Shown here in pieces: positions 18,296 through 25,994 of a DNA stretch of 64,000 bases (its first letter is position 1; each line of letters begins with the position of its first letter). Position numbers and translations under genes: made by a program. This DNA comes from Niabella soli DSM 19437 (GTDB lineage Bacteria; Bacteroidota; Bacteroidia; Chitinophagales; Chitinophagaceae): assembly GCF_000243115.2 (NCBI RefSeq), contig NZ_CP007035.1, positions 992,001 to 1,056,000 of the forward strand. The letters run 5' to 3'. The notes below the pieces were generated by a model. The model did not search any database and was not told the DNA's origin. It saw only the letters and a list, made by a program, of their open reading frames with translations.

Positions 18296-19261
18296 ATGCA
18301 TACATTTGAAGAATTATCGGCATTGTTCTCAGAGAAGTTTGACAAATCGCATTTTCCAGACACCCCCCGGACCTTATATGAACCTAATGATTACTTTTTA
18401 TCGTTAGGTGGAAAAAGACTGCGCCCCATTCTGTGTTTAATGGCCAATGAATTGTTTGGGAAAATCAGTTCCGATGCCTGGCAGGTAGCCGCGGCAATAG
18501 AGCTGTTTCACAATTTTACACTGATCCATGATGACATTATGGACAAGGCCCCGTTAAGAAGGGGAAAACCAACCGTTCATACAAAATATAATGAAAGCAC
18601 GGCGCTCCTGGCGGGGGATGTGATGCTGATAAGGGCGTACCAATATATCGGCACTATCGATGTAACGTTGATCCAGCGCATCCTGCATCTTTTTAGCCAT
18701 ACGGCGGCTGAAGTTTGTGAAGGGCAGCAGTTGGATATGGATTTTGAGCAAAGAGCCGATGTTACCTTCGACGAATATCTGACGATGATCACTCAAAAGA
18801 CTTCAGTGCTGCTGGCGGCCAGCCTGCAACTGGGTGGTATACTTGGTGGCGGCAGCCTGGGGAACCTTGACCTGCTGTACCAGGCGGGGAAAAAAATAGG
18901 CCTGGCCTTCCAGATGCAGGACGATTACCTGGACGCTTTTGGCAACCCGGAGAAATTTGGTAAACAAGCCGGCGGGGATATTTTGGCTAATAAAAAAACG
19001 TTCCTGCTGCTACGGGCGCTGGAAACAGCAACACGAGGGCAGAAAGAAGAACTGGATCATTTGCTGAGGGGAAATGAGCCGGAAAAAGTAAATAAAGTTT
19101 TAAAGATCTACCGCGATTGTAAGGTGGATGAATGGGCGCTGGAATTAAAAAGCCGGTTCCTGAGCGAGGCGCTGCAACATTTTGACGATATGGCCGTGGT
19201 TTCAAAAAGAAAGGCGCCATTAATAGAATTGGCGCAGCAATTAGTAAAAAGAGAACACTAA
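18296..19261 (+). CDS. Polyprenyl diphosphate synthase
   Basis: This 321-residue trans-prenyltransferase extends allylic diphosphates with isopentenyl diphosphate. GGKRLRP (38-44) binds diphosphate. The first Asp-rich motif DDIMD is at 79-83 followed by RRGKPTVH, and the second, DDYLD, is at 209-213. Phe74 lies five residues before the first motif, a position that helps set chain length, but the product (C15 to C40) cannot be assigned safely. It could supply quinone or carotenoid synthesis. The APC permease gene starts 22 bases downstream. Confidence 0.9.
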   Translation: MHTFEELSALFSEKFDKSHFPDTPRTLYEPNDYFLSLGGKRLRPILCLMANELFGKISSDAWQVAAAIELFHNFTLIHDDIMDKAPLRRGKPTVHTKYNESTALLAGDVMLIRAYQYIGTIDVTLIQRILHLFSHTAAEVCEGQQLDMDFEQRADVTFDEYLTMITQKTSVLLAASLQLGGILGGGSLGNLDLLYQAGKKIGLAFQMQDDYLDAFGNPEKFGKQAGGDILANKKTFLLLRALETATRGQKEELDHLLRGNEPEKVNKVLKIYRDCKVDEWALELKSRFLSEALQHFDDMAVVSKRKAPLIELAQQLVKREH

Positions 19262-19283
19262 ATAAATTAAAGGCAATTATTCT

Positions 19284-20996
19284 ATGCCCAATCCACTACT
19301 GCGTAAAAAGTCGGTACAATTAATATTGAGAGAGGCGGAAAGCGGCCTTACGGACGCGCATAGTTCCGGGCTGAAGCGGGTATTGGGGGTAAAGGATCTT
19401 ACCGCGCTAGGCGTGGCTGCCGTCATCGGGGCGGGGGTATTCAGCAGTATCGGAAAAGCTTCAGCAGAAGGGGGGCCGGGCGTGGTGTTCCTGTATATTT
19501 TTACGGCAATTGCCTGTGGCTTTGCTGCATTATGCTATGCGCAGTTCGCCTCCACGGTGCCGGTTTCGGGCAGCGCCTACACCTATTCTTATGTTGCTTT
19601 CGGGGAGATCTTTGCCTGGATCATTGGCTGGGATCTGTTGATGGAATATGCGATCGGTAATATTGCCGTTGCTATTTCCTGGAGCGATTATTTCACCCAC
19701 CTCACGGATAAAATAGGTATTCATATCCCGGACTGGCTCACGATGGATTATATCACCGCAAAGCGGGGTTTCGCAGAAGCAGCGGCTAGTGGCCTGCACC
19801 AGGTAGCGCCGGGGATGGACGCGGCCCTTGCGGAAAAAGTAGCCGCCTGGATCAATGCCCCTCAGATCGCTGGCTTGCGGATCATTATGGATCTGCCGGC
19901 ATTGTTTATTGTGGTGGTGATCACCTATATTGTTTTTGTTGGGGTAAAAGAATCCAGGAATGCAAGCAACTTTATGGTAGGCCTGAAGCTGGCGGTTATA
20001 TTTGTGGTGATTGTACTGGGTGCTTTTTATGTAAACCCGGATAACTGGTCGCCTTTTACACCTACCGGCATCGGCGGTATTTTAAAGGGCGTATCGGCCG
20101 TATTCTTTGCCTATATTGGGTTTGATGCTATTTCTACTACTGCAGAAGAATGTAAGGACCCGCAGACAGATCTGCCCAAAGGCATGATCTACTCACTGAT
20201 CATTTGTACCATTTTATATGTATTGTTAGCATTGGTGCTTACAGGAATGGTGCCCTATACCCGGCTGAATGTAGGCGACCCGCTGGCAATGGTGTTTGAT
20301 ATGCGCGGGCTGAAATTCATTTCCGCCGTAGTGGCAGTAAGCGCCATCTTTGCAACGGCAAGCGTATTATTGGTATTCCAGATGGGGCAGCCCCGGATAT
20401 GGATGAGCATGAGCCGGGATGGATTGTTGCCTAAAGCTTTTTCGAGGATCCACCCGAAGTATAAAACGCCTTCCTTTGCCACTATTATTACAGGCCTGGT
20501 CGTTGCCGTTCCTGCCTTGTTTTTAAACCTGGATACGGTGCTGGCGCTTACAAGCATCGGTACGCTGTTTGCTTTTGTGCTCGTTTGTGGCGGAATATTG
20601 GTGTTAGACAAACAGCCCGAAAAGGCGGCTTCCCGGTTTAAAGTACCCTATATAAACGGGCGCTATATTATTCCGGTATTGTTTGTGGTGGTGGTTGCTG
20701 TAATCATTGTGAAGATACCAACCTATTTTAAAGATATAGTAGCAATAGAAACCTTCCCGATGGTGTTGTTTTGGCTGGTGCTGGCTGTTATTGTTGTATT
20801 ATCTTACATGAAAAAATTCTCTTTAATACCGGTGCTGGGCATGATCAGTTGCTTTTACCTGATGGCCCAGGAAAGTCATACCAACTGGCTCCGGTTCTTA
20901 ATATGGCTGGCGGTAGGACTGGTGGTATATTTCAGCTACAGCCGCTTTAACAGTAAACTGGCACCTGTAGAAAATGAAATACCAGATAGGCGATAA
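19284..20996 (+). CDS. APC-superfamily amino acid permease (cationic amino acid transporter-like)
   Basis: This 570-residue protein has about 12-14 predicted membrane helices. The first helix carries GVAAVIGAGVFSSIGKASAEGGPG, the unwound Gly-rich binding segment typical of APC transporters. FFAYIGFDAISTTAEECKDP in the middle is the signature of the CAT-like branch (YfnA/CAT1). Substrate is most likely a neutral or cationic amino acid. An insertion between helices (KRGFAEAAASGLHQVAPG) is common in Bacteroidota members. Its end overlaps the Smr gene by 23 bases. Confidence 0.9.
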   Translation: MPNPLLRKKSVQLILREAESGLTDAHSSGLKRVLGVKDLTALGVAAVIGAGVFSSIGKASAEGGPGVVFLYIFTAIACGFAALCYAQFASTVPVSGSAYTYSYVAFGEIFAWIIGWDLLMEYAIGNIAVAISWSDYFTHLTDKIGIHIPDWLTMDYITAKRGFAEAAASGLHQVAPGMDAALAEKVAAWINAPQIAGLRIIMDLPALFIVVVITYIVFVGVKESRNASNFMVGLKLAVIFVVIVLGAFYVNPDNWSPFTPTGIGGILKGVSAVFFAYIGFDAISTTAEECKDPQTDLPKGMIYSLIICTILYVLLALVLTGMVPYTRLNVGDPLAMVFDMRGLKFISAVVAVSAIFATASVLLVFQMGQPRIWMSMSRDGLLPKAFSRIHPKYKTPSFATIITGLVVAVPALFLNLDTVLALTSIGTLFAFVLVCGGILVLDKQPEKAASRFKVPYINGRYIIPVLFVVVVAVIIVKIPTYFKDIVAIETFPMVLFWLVLAVIVVLSYMKKFSLIPVLGMISCFYLMAQESHTNWLRFLIWLAVGLVVYFSYSRFNSKLAPVENEIPDRR

Positions 20997-21999
20997 AGTA
21001 TTAATACTGCATTCGGAAGAAGAAGGAACCATCATCGACTTTATAAATGATAAAATGGTAATGGTAGACGTACGGGGGGTGAAATTTCCCGTCTATTTAG
21101 ACCAGATCGATTTTCCTTATTTCCGCAATTTTACCCAAAAGAAAAAACAGCAGCCGGCAAAGCCCCGGACGTTTATCGACGATATTAAGAAGGAGAAAAA
21201 AACGCAGGAACCCCGCAAGGAAGATGGGGTATGGCTGAATTTTCTTCCCGTTTCTGATACGGATGAATTTGGCGATGAAGTAGTGGAGTTGCTGAAAGTG
21301 CATTTGGTGAATAATACCAATACTGCTTATAATTTTAAGTACACGCTTGGTTTTTTTGGCGAGCCGGAATTTGAATTAAAAAATAATGTCCTCCCGTTTC
21401 AACATTTTTATCTGCATGATGTGCCCTTTGCGGATATGAGCGACAGCCCTTCCTTTGATTTTGAATTTTCTCTTCAAAAGCCGGACAAAGCAAAGGCTAC
21501 GCATTATGAAACTTCGGTAAAACTGAAACCTAAACAGCTATTTGAAAAAATTGAAACGCTTCGAAAAAGAAATGAAGCTAGTTTTTCGCAAAAGCTGTTT
21601 GACGTTTATCCCGAAAAACAGCCGGAGGAAAGTCCGATGGATATTTCCCTGAGCCAACTCAGCCAGAAATTTAAAGTGTATAATGCAAAAGAGGCGCGCA
21701 AACACCTGGAACCGGCGCGGAGCGTTGTGGACCTGCATATTGAGAAACTAACGGATAATGCTTCCCGGATGAATAATTTCGAAATGCTGACCCTGCAGTT
21801 GGATACTTTTGAAAAATTTTATAACCTCGCCGTAGCCCATATGCAGCCCATGCTTACGATCATACATGGCGTAGGCACCGGCAAGCTGCGCGATGAGATA
21901 CATGATGCGTTGCGCCTGAAAAAAGAAGTGAGCTATTTTGTAAACCAATACCATCCTTCTTATGGTTACGGCGCCACGGAGATACATTTTAAATACTGA
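20974..21999 (+). CDS. DUF2027 / Smr domain protein
   Basis: This 341-residue protein begins with a small beta-rich domain (KVLILHSEEEGTIIDF) that resembles the MutS2-like DUF2027 N-terminus. It has a middle domain with NTNTAYNFKYTLGFFGEPEFEL and a C-terminal Smr domain with VVDLHIEKLTD and TIIHGVGTGKLRDEIHDAL. Smr domains act as nucleases in MutS2-type proteins, but there is no MutS ATPase here. The precise role is unknown. It overlaps the preceding permease gene by 23 bases, so translation may be coupled. Confidence 0.85.
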   Translation: MKYQIGDKVLILHSEEEGTIIDFINDKMVMVDVRGVKFPVYLDQIDFPYFRNFTQKKKQQPAKPRTFIDDIKKEKKTQEPRKEDGVWLNFLPVSDTDEFGDEVVELLKVHLVNNTNTAYNFKYTLGFFGEPEFELKNNVLPFQHFYLHDVPFADMSDSPSFDFEFSLQKPDKAKATHYETSVKLKPKQLFEKIETLRKRNEASFSQKLFDVYPEKQPEESPMDISLSQLSQKFKVYNAKEARKHLEPARSVVDLHIEKLTDNASRMNNFEMLTLQLDTFEKFYNLAVAHMQPMLTIIHGVGTGKLRDEIHDALRLKKEVSYFVNQYHPSYGYGATEIHFKY

Positions 22000-22103
22000 A
22001 TACTGAATGTAGAATGAAAAATTATGAATGGCGCCGTCATTCATAAAACAACGTATTACATTAAAAATACTACATTTTACATTTTACATTCTACATTTGC
22101 ACC
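22000..22103 (+). promoter_or_regulatory. Word-repeat leader ending in the rnpB -7 box
   Basis: TGAATACTGAATGTAGAATGA-type words are followed by four tandem variants of TACATTTT. The last, TACATTTG at 22092-22099, fits the Bacteroidota -7 box and sits 5 bases before the inferred first nucleotide of RNase P RNA. This agreement between promoter and RNA 5' end supports both calls. Confidence 0.5.
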
Positions 22104-22443
22104 GTTACAAGCCGGGTTATCGCTTCCTGCTAAAGTGGGAGGAGGAAAGTCCGGACAGCATAGGGCAATGCACCGGTGAACAGCCGGGTGTTCCGCTGTA
22201 AGCGGAACAACAGAGAGTGCCACAGAAAATAACTGTCTCGCCGCAAGGCGGGATGAGGGTGAAAACGTGAGGTAAGAGCTCACGGCGTCCCGTAGTAATA
22301 CAGGATGCGGGTAAACCTTGTATGCTGAAATGCCATGTAAACCCTGCTTTTGACCAGGCAACTGGGAAAAGGTGAGCGGCCCGTTCACTATCTCGCCCCG
22401 GCGGATGGCAGGAAGGGTAGGCAGATTGATTCATTGAGGTAAC
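22104..22443 (+). ncRNA. rnpB: RNase P RNA (bacterial class A)
   Basis: The catalytic RNA of RNase P matures tRNA 5' ends. Diagnostic segments are GAGGAAAGTCCGGACAGC (P4/CRII start), AGGGCAATGC, CACAGAAAATAACTG, GTGAAAACGTGAGGTAAGAG, and the conserved 3' side near AGGTAAC. GTTAC at the 5' end pairs with GTAAC at the 3' end as helix P1, which sets the limits. The length of about 340 bases is normal. Apparent protein frames across it are spurious. Confidence 0.93.
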
Positions 22444-22732
22444 TCTTTGAACAGATAAATGATAACCGCTTTGTCATGCTGAGCTTGACGAAGCACAGAA
22501 TCCGGCTTACAGGCTTGTAACATTTTTTAAAACTTCTTTTGATCGCGCTGTTAATACATCTGGCCCTATACTGTTTGAAGATTTCGAAGATACACACAGA
22601 CGTTTTATTTGTGCTGATCATATCTGTGTTAATCTGTGCCTTCTGCGGGAAAAATGCCACAGACTTATAGAAACGCCATTATTTAAAAACTTAGATTTGC
22701 TGATTGTATAATTATATAAGCAATACAATCTG
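22444..22732. repeat. Intergenic region with a REP-like and a dispersed palindromic motif
   Basis: No gene is supported. TTGTCATGCTGAGCTTGACG followed by AAGCACAG (22471-22498) contains the hairpin GCTT-GACG-AAGC and matches a repeat phrase (GTCATGCTGAGCTTGTCGAAGC) that I recall from many unrelated bacterial genomes. At about 22612-22655 lie ATATCTGTGTTAATCTGTGC words, the reverse complement of the CGCAGATTTACACAGATT family. Confidence 0.5.
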
Positions 22733-23890
22733 ATGCGATTTAAACTATTTCCGGTAATAGCACTATTACTCTTTGGGTGCAGCGCGCCGCAAAAAATGCG
22801 TTCGTCAACATCCGGCAATGCAGTCCCCACCGCTATTTCAGCGTTAAAGTTTCTGGATGAATACGAGATCCCTTTTGGTTTGAAATATAGTAATACCTGG
22901 GTGGGCGGCTTATCAGGCATCGACTACGACCGGAAAAATAACCGGTATTATATCATCTGTGATGAGCGTTCCGCAACCTCACCTTCCCGTTTTTACACAG
23001 CGGCTATTCGCATTAAGGGCAACAAAATTGATACCGTTCAATTTACCGGGGTGCATACGATGAGAATGCAGAATGGTAAAGCCTTTCCATCACTCAAAGA
23101 AGGCGCGCAGGAAGCGGCTGATCCCGAATCCATCCGTTTTAATCCTAAAACCAACAGATTAGTCTGGTCCAGTGAAGGTGATCGCGCGGAACGCAATGGC
23201 AGGGTCAATATCAAAGACCCCTGGATATGGGAAATGGACCTGAACGGGCATTACCTGGACAGCTTTGCTCTTCCGCGAAATATGCATGTGCAAACCATCG
23301 AAAAAGGGCCACGGGTAAACGGCGTTTTTGAAGGACTGGGATTTGCAGATAATTATAAAACACTTTTCGTTAGTGTGGAAGAGCCTTTATATGAGGACGG
23401 ACCAAGGGCTGATGTAGAATATGCCGGTGCCCCGGTGCGTATTATTAAATATGATGTTTCCACAAAAAAGCCGCTGGCGGAATATGCTTATCTGCTGGAT
23501 GCGGTGGCGCACCAACCCGTTCCGGACAATGGCTTCCGGGTTAACGGTATTTCAGAAATACTGGCGATAAATAATAACCGGCTGCTGGTTATCGAACGCT
23601 CGTTCTCCATTGGCAATGCGCATTGCACTATAAAAATTTATCGGGCAGATCTGAGGGATGCTACCGATGTTACTGCAATGAGTGGATTAAATAAAAACAA
23701 AACCTACCGCCCGATATCAAAAAAACTGTTGCTGAATTTAGATTCGCTTAACCGGTATATTGATAATATAGAAGGAATAACTATCGGGCCCCGGTTGCCC
23801 GATGGGAATTTTTCCCTGCTTCTGATTGCTGATAATAATTTTAGTAAAGAAGAAAAAACTCAGGTTTTTTTATTTGAAATAATTCCATAA
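22733..23890 (+). CDS. Esterase-like activity of phytase family lipoprotein
   Basis: This 385-residue protein has a lipoprotein signal (FPVIALLLFGCSAP, lipobox LFGC with Cys at about 16). The rest is beta-propeller-like and fits PF13449, whose name records an esterase-like activity. Landmarks are WVGGLSGIDYDRKNNRYYII, CDERSATSPSRFYTAAI, ADPESIRFNP, FEGLGFADN and IEGITIGP. It is probably anchored on the periplasmic or outer face. The substrate is unknown. An SGNH hydrolase gene follows after 3 bases, so the two are very likely co-expressed. Confidence 0.85.
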   Translation: MRFKLFPVIALLLFGCSAPQKMRSSTSGNAVPTAISALKFLDEYEIPFGLKYSNTWVGGLSGIDYDRKNNRYYIICDERSATSPSRFYTAAIRIKGNKIDTVQFTGVHTMRMQNGKAFPSLKEGAQEAADPESIRFNPKTNRLVWSSEGDRAERNGRVNIKDPWIWEMDLNGHYLDSFALPRNMHVQTIEKGPRVNGVFEGLGFADNYKTLFVSVEEPLYEDGPRADVEYAGAPVRIIKYDVSTKKPLAEYAYLLDAVAHQPVPDNGFRVNGISEILAINNNRLLVIERSFSIGNAHCTIKIYRADLRDATDVTAMSGLNKNKTYRPISKKLLLNLDSLNRYIDNIEGITIGPRLPDGNFSLLLIADNNFSKEEKTQVFLFEIIP

Positions 23891-23893
23891 GAA

Positions 23894-24718
23894 ATGAAAC
23901 GGATCCTGCCCATTTTATTGGTGATATTAGTTGTTGTTTTGGGTTTTAAACCAAAAGAGATCCGATGGGTGGCCATTGGCGACAGCATTACTTATCTGAA
24001 CGATCATTTGAATGAAACCGGCAACCGCGTTACAAAAGGGTATATGACCCGTGTATCGGAACAATTGCCTTTTGTTCATTATATCAATAAAGGATATAAT
24101 GGCTGGACGGCTGTTAAAATTGCCCAGCAATTTGATTCGCTGCATATACCTGAAGCAGATGTGTATACAGTTTTTCTGGGAACCAATGACTGGTGGCAGG
24201 GAAAGCCCATAGGTGCTTTCACAGATTACAAAATGAATACAGGCACTCAAACGATCTACGGCTCGTTCCGCATTATCATCGAAAAGATCCACAAACTCAA
24301 TGCTGCTGCGCGTATTATACTGATAACGCCATTGCGGCGTTCCGATTTTGTTTACCTGTTCAACAAGAAAAACAACGCCTGGGGTTCCTATAAAGAAAAG
24401 AACGGACAGTCGCTCAAAGCGGTAGCGGCTGCCGTGAACGATATTGGCCGCAGGGAACATATTGAAGTGATCGATCTGTATAACGATCCCGAACTGAAAG
24501 AAAAAGACCTGGTCCGTTTTAGACGTCTCAGGGATCCTCAAACAGGGGCTTATAAAAACTATCCTTACCCCGCTTTTCATAACATTCCTTTTAATCCCGA
24601 AACGGACGAATATCCTTATCCTGTCGAAGCGGTCAACCTCACTTACGACGGGCTGCATCCTTCTGATAAGGGCAATGCCATTATTGCCAGCCGGATCGCA
24701 GGCTTGCTGAAAAAATAA
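23894..24718 (+). CDS. SGNH/GDSL-family hydrolase
   Basis: This 274-residue exported protein has a short hydrophobic N-terminus (ILPILLVILVVVLGF). Block I is WVAIGDSITYL (catalytic Ser), a Gly block lies at NKGYNGWTA, block III is FLGTNDWW, and block V is DGLHPSDKGN with the catalytic Asp and His. It is likely an esterase or acetyl-esterase acting outside the cytoplasm. It directly follows the phytase-type esterase gene, so a shared substrate is possible, but this is inference only. Confidence 0.88.
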   Translation: MKRILPILLVILVVVLGFKPKEIRWVAIGDSITYLNDHLNETGNRVTKGYMTRVSEQLPFVHYINKGYNGWTAVKIAQQFDSLHIPEADVYTVFLGTNDWWQGKPIGAFTDYKMNTGTQTIYGSFRIIIEKIHKLNAAARIILITPLRRSDFVYLFNKKNNAWGSYKEKNGQSLKAVAAAVNDIGRREHIEVIDLYNDPELKEKDLVRFRRLRDPQTGAYKNYPYPAFHNIPFNPETDEYPYPVEAVNLTYDGLHPSDKGNAIIASRIAGLLKK

Positions 24719-24898
24719 TCATTTATATATTTTTTCCACAAAAACACAGAGATTTTCTGGGCCTCTGCTGTTCTTTTATATTAGCCGGAACGGGTATAGA
24801 ACGGGTTCATGGCTAAAAAGCCGTATGCCAAAATTTATTTTTTTTAGAGTAAAACAGTTTATATCTTTATGATATCATTTTAATATCAAATTAAAACT

Positions 24899-25762
24899 AT
24901 GGAAAAAATTTTAAGGCCCATATCGGGCTATCTTGCTTTAGTGATCGCCATTGCACTGATTGCAATAGGCGTATACCTGTTCATCAACGCTGAGCAGCGG
25001 GTAGGGTTTGTTGTTCTGGGCGTGATCTGTGTTGTGCTGAGTTTTTTCTTTATAAAAGGGTTAATGATCATTCAGCCCAATCATTCCCGCGTATTGAACT
25101 TTTTTGGTAAATACGTCGGCTCCGTAAAAGAGAACGGGCTGTTTTTTGTAAACCCGCTCTATTCGAGCTACAATATTAGTCTGCGTTATCAGAACTTCCA
25201 GGGGCAAACCCTGAAGGTGAATGATAAAATGGGCAACCCGATTGAAATTGGAGCCGTGATCGTCTGGAAAGTAGGGGACACCTATAAAGCGGCCTACCAG
25301 GTGGCCAATTATATCGACTATGTACGCACCCAGAGCGAGGCGGCTATCCGCCACCTTGCCGTGAGTTTTGCTTATGACAGTATTGAAGATGAGAACGCCG
25401 ATATGACCTTAAGAGATGGCGGCGACCGGGTTAATAAGATACTGGAACAAGAGTTGACTGACCGGCTGGAGCCCGCGGGTATCCTCATCCAGGAAGCTCG
25501 TATCAGCCACCTGGCCTATGCCCCTGAAATTGCCGGGGCCATGTTGCAACGTCAGCAGGCAACGGCTATTGTTGCCGCGCGTACCAAGATTGTAGAAGGC
25601 GCCGTAGGCATGGTGGATCTGGCATTAAAAAAATTATCAGAAGAAAATATTGTTGTGTTGGATGATGAACGCAAGGCAGCAATGGTAAGCAACCTGATGG
25701 TAGTGCTCTGCGGCGAAAAAGCGGCCACACCCGTATTAAATGCAGGAACGCTTTATCAATAA
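24899..25762 (+). CDS. SPFH/Band 7 membrane protein
   Basis: This 287-residue protein has two N-terminal membrane segments ([19 protein letters not shown] and [18 protein letters not shown]). A Band 7 domain follows ([54 protein letters not shown]) and then a helical region ending in [18 protein letters not shown]. It is related to stomatin-like proteins that scaffold membrane microdomains. A 64-residue ribbon-helix-helix gene starts 12 bases downstream with its own purine-rich leader, forming a two-gene unit. Confidence 0.88.
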   Translation: MEKILRPISGYLALVIAIALIAIGVYLFINAEQRVGFVVLGVICVVLSFFFIKGLMIIQPNHSRVLNFFGKYVGSVKENGLFFVNPLYSSYNISLRYQNFQGQTLKVNDKMGNPIEIGAVIVWKVGDTYKAAYQVANYIDYVRTQSEAAIRHLAVSFAYDSIEDENADMTLRDGGDRVNKILEQELTDRLEPAGILIQEARISHLAYAPEIAGAMLQRQQATAIVAARTKIVEGAVGMVDLALKKLSEENIVVLDDERKAAMVSNLMVVLCGEKAATPVLNAGTLYQ

Positions 25763-25774
25763 AGGGAGGCGATT

Positions 25775-25969
25775 TTGAAGGAAAAGAAAAGCTTTATATT
25801 AAGAATTGATCAGGCGACCTTTAATCTGCTGGAAAAATGGGCTTCAGACGAGTTCCGTAGCGTAAACGGCCAGATAGAATACCTGTTACAGCAATCATTG
25901 ATCGAATCGGGAAGAAAAAAAATAAAAGGTATTGATGATGCACCGGCTGCTTTAAAAAAGAAATTGTAG
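25775..25969 (+). CDS. Small Arc-like ribbon-helix-helix protein
   Basis: This 64-residue protein has a TTG start, preceded by AAAGGGAGGC, one of the few Shine-Dalgarno-like sequences in the window. The sequence SFILRIDQATFNLLEKWASD then FRSVNGQIEYLLQQSL fits the ribbon-helix-helix fold of Arc/MetJ-type DNA-binding proteins (beta-strand, two helices). It is coupled to the upstream SPFH gene. A regulator of that operon is possible, but such proteins may also act as adaptors. Confidence 0.78.
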   Translation: MKEKKSFILRIDQATFNLLEKWASDEFRSVNGQIEYLLQQSLIESGRKKIKGIDDAPAALKKKL

Positions 25970-25994
25970 TATATTGCCTGTACAAGGTTTATCT

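Noticed and set aside
22077-22434. Overlapping minus-strand reading frames of about 100 codons
   Set aside because: They lie across RNase P RNA, which explains the conserved GC-rich sequence; the translations have no recognisable protein features.
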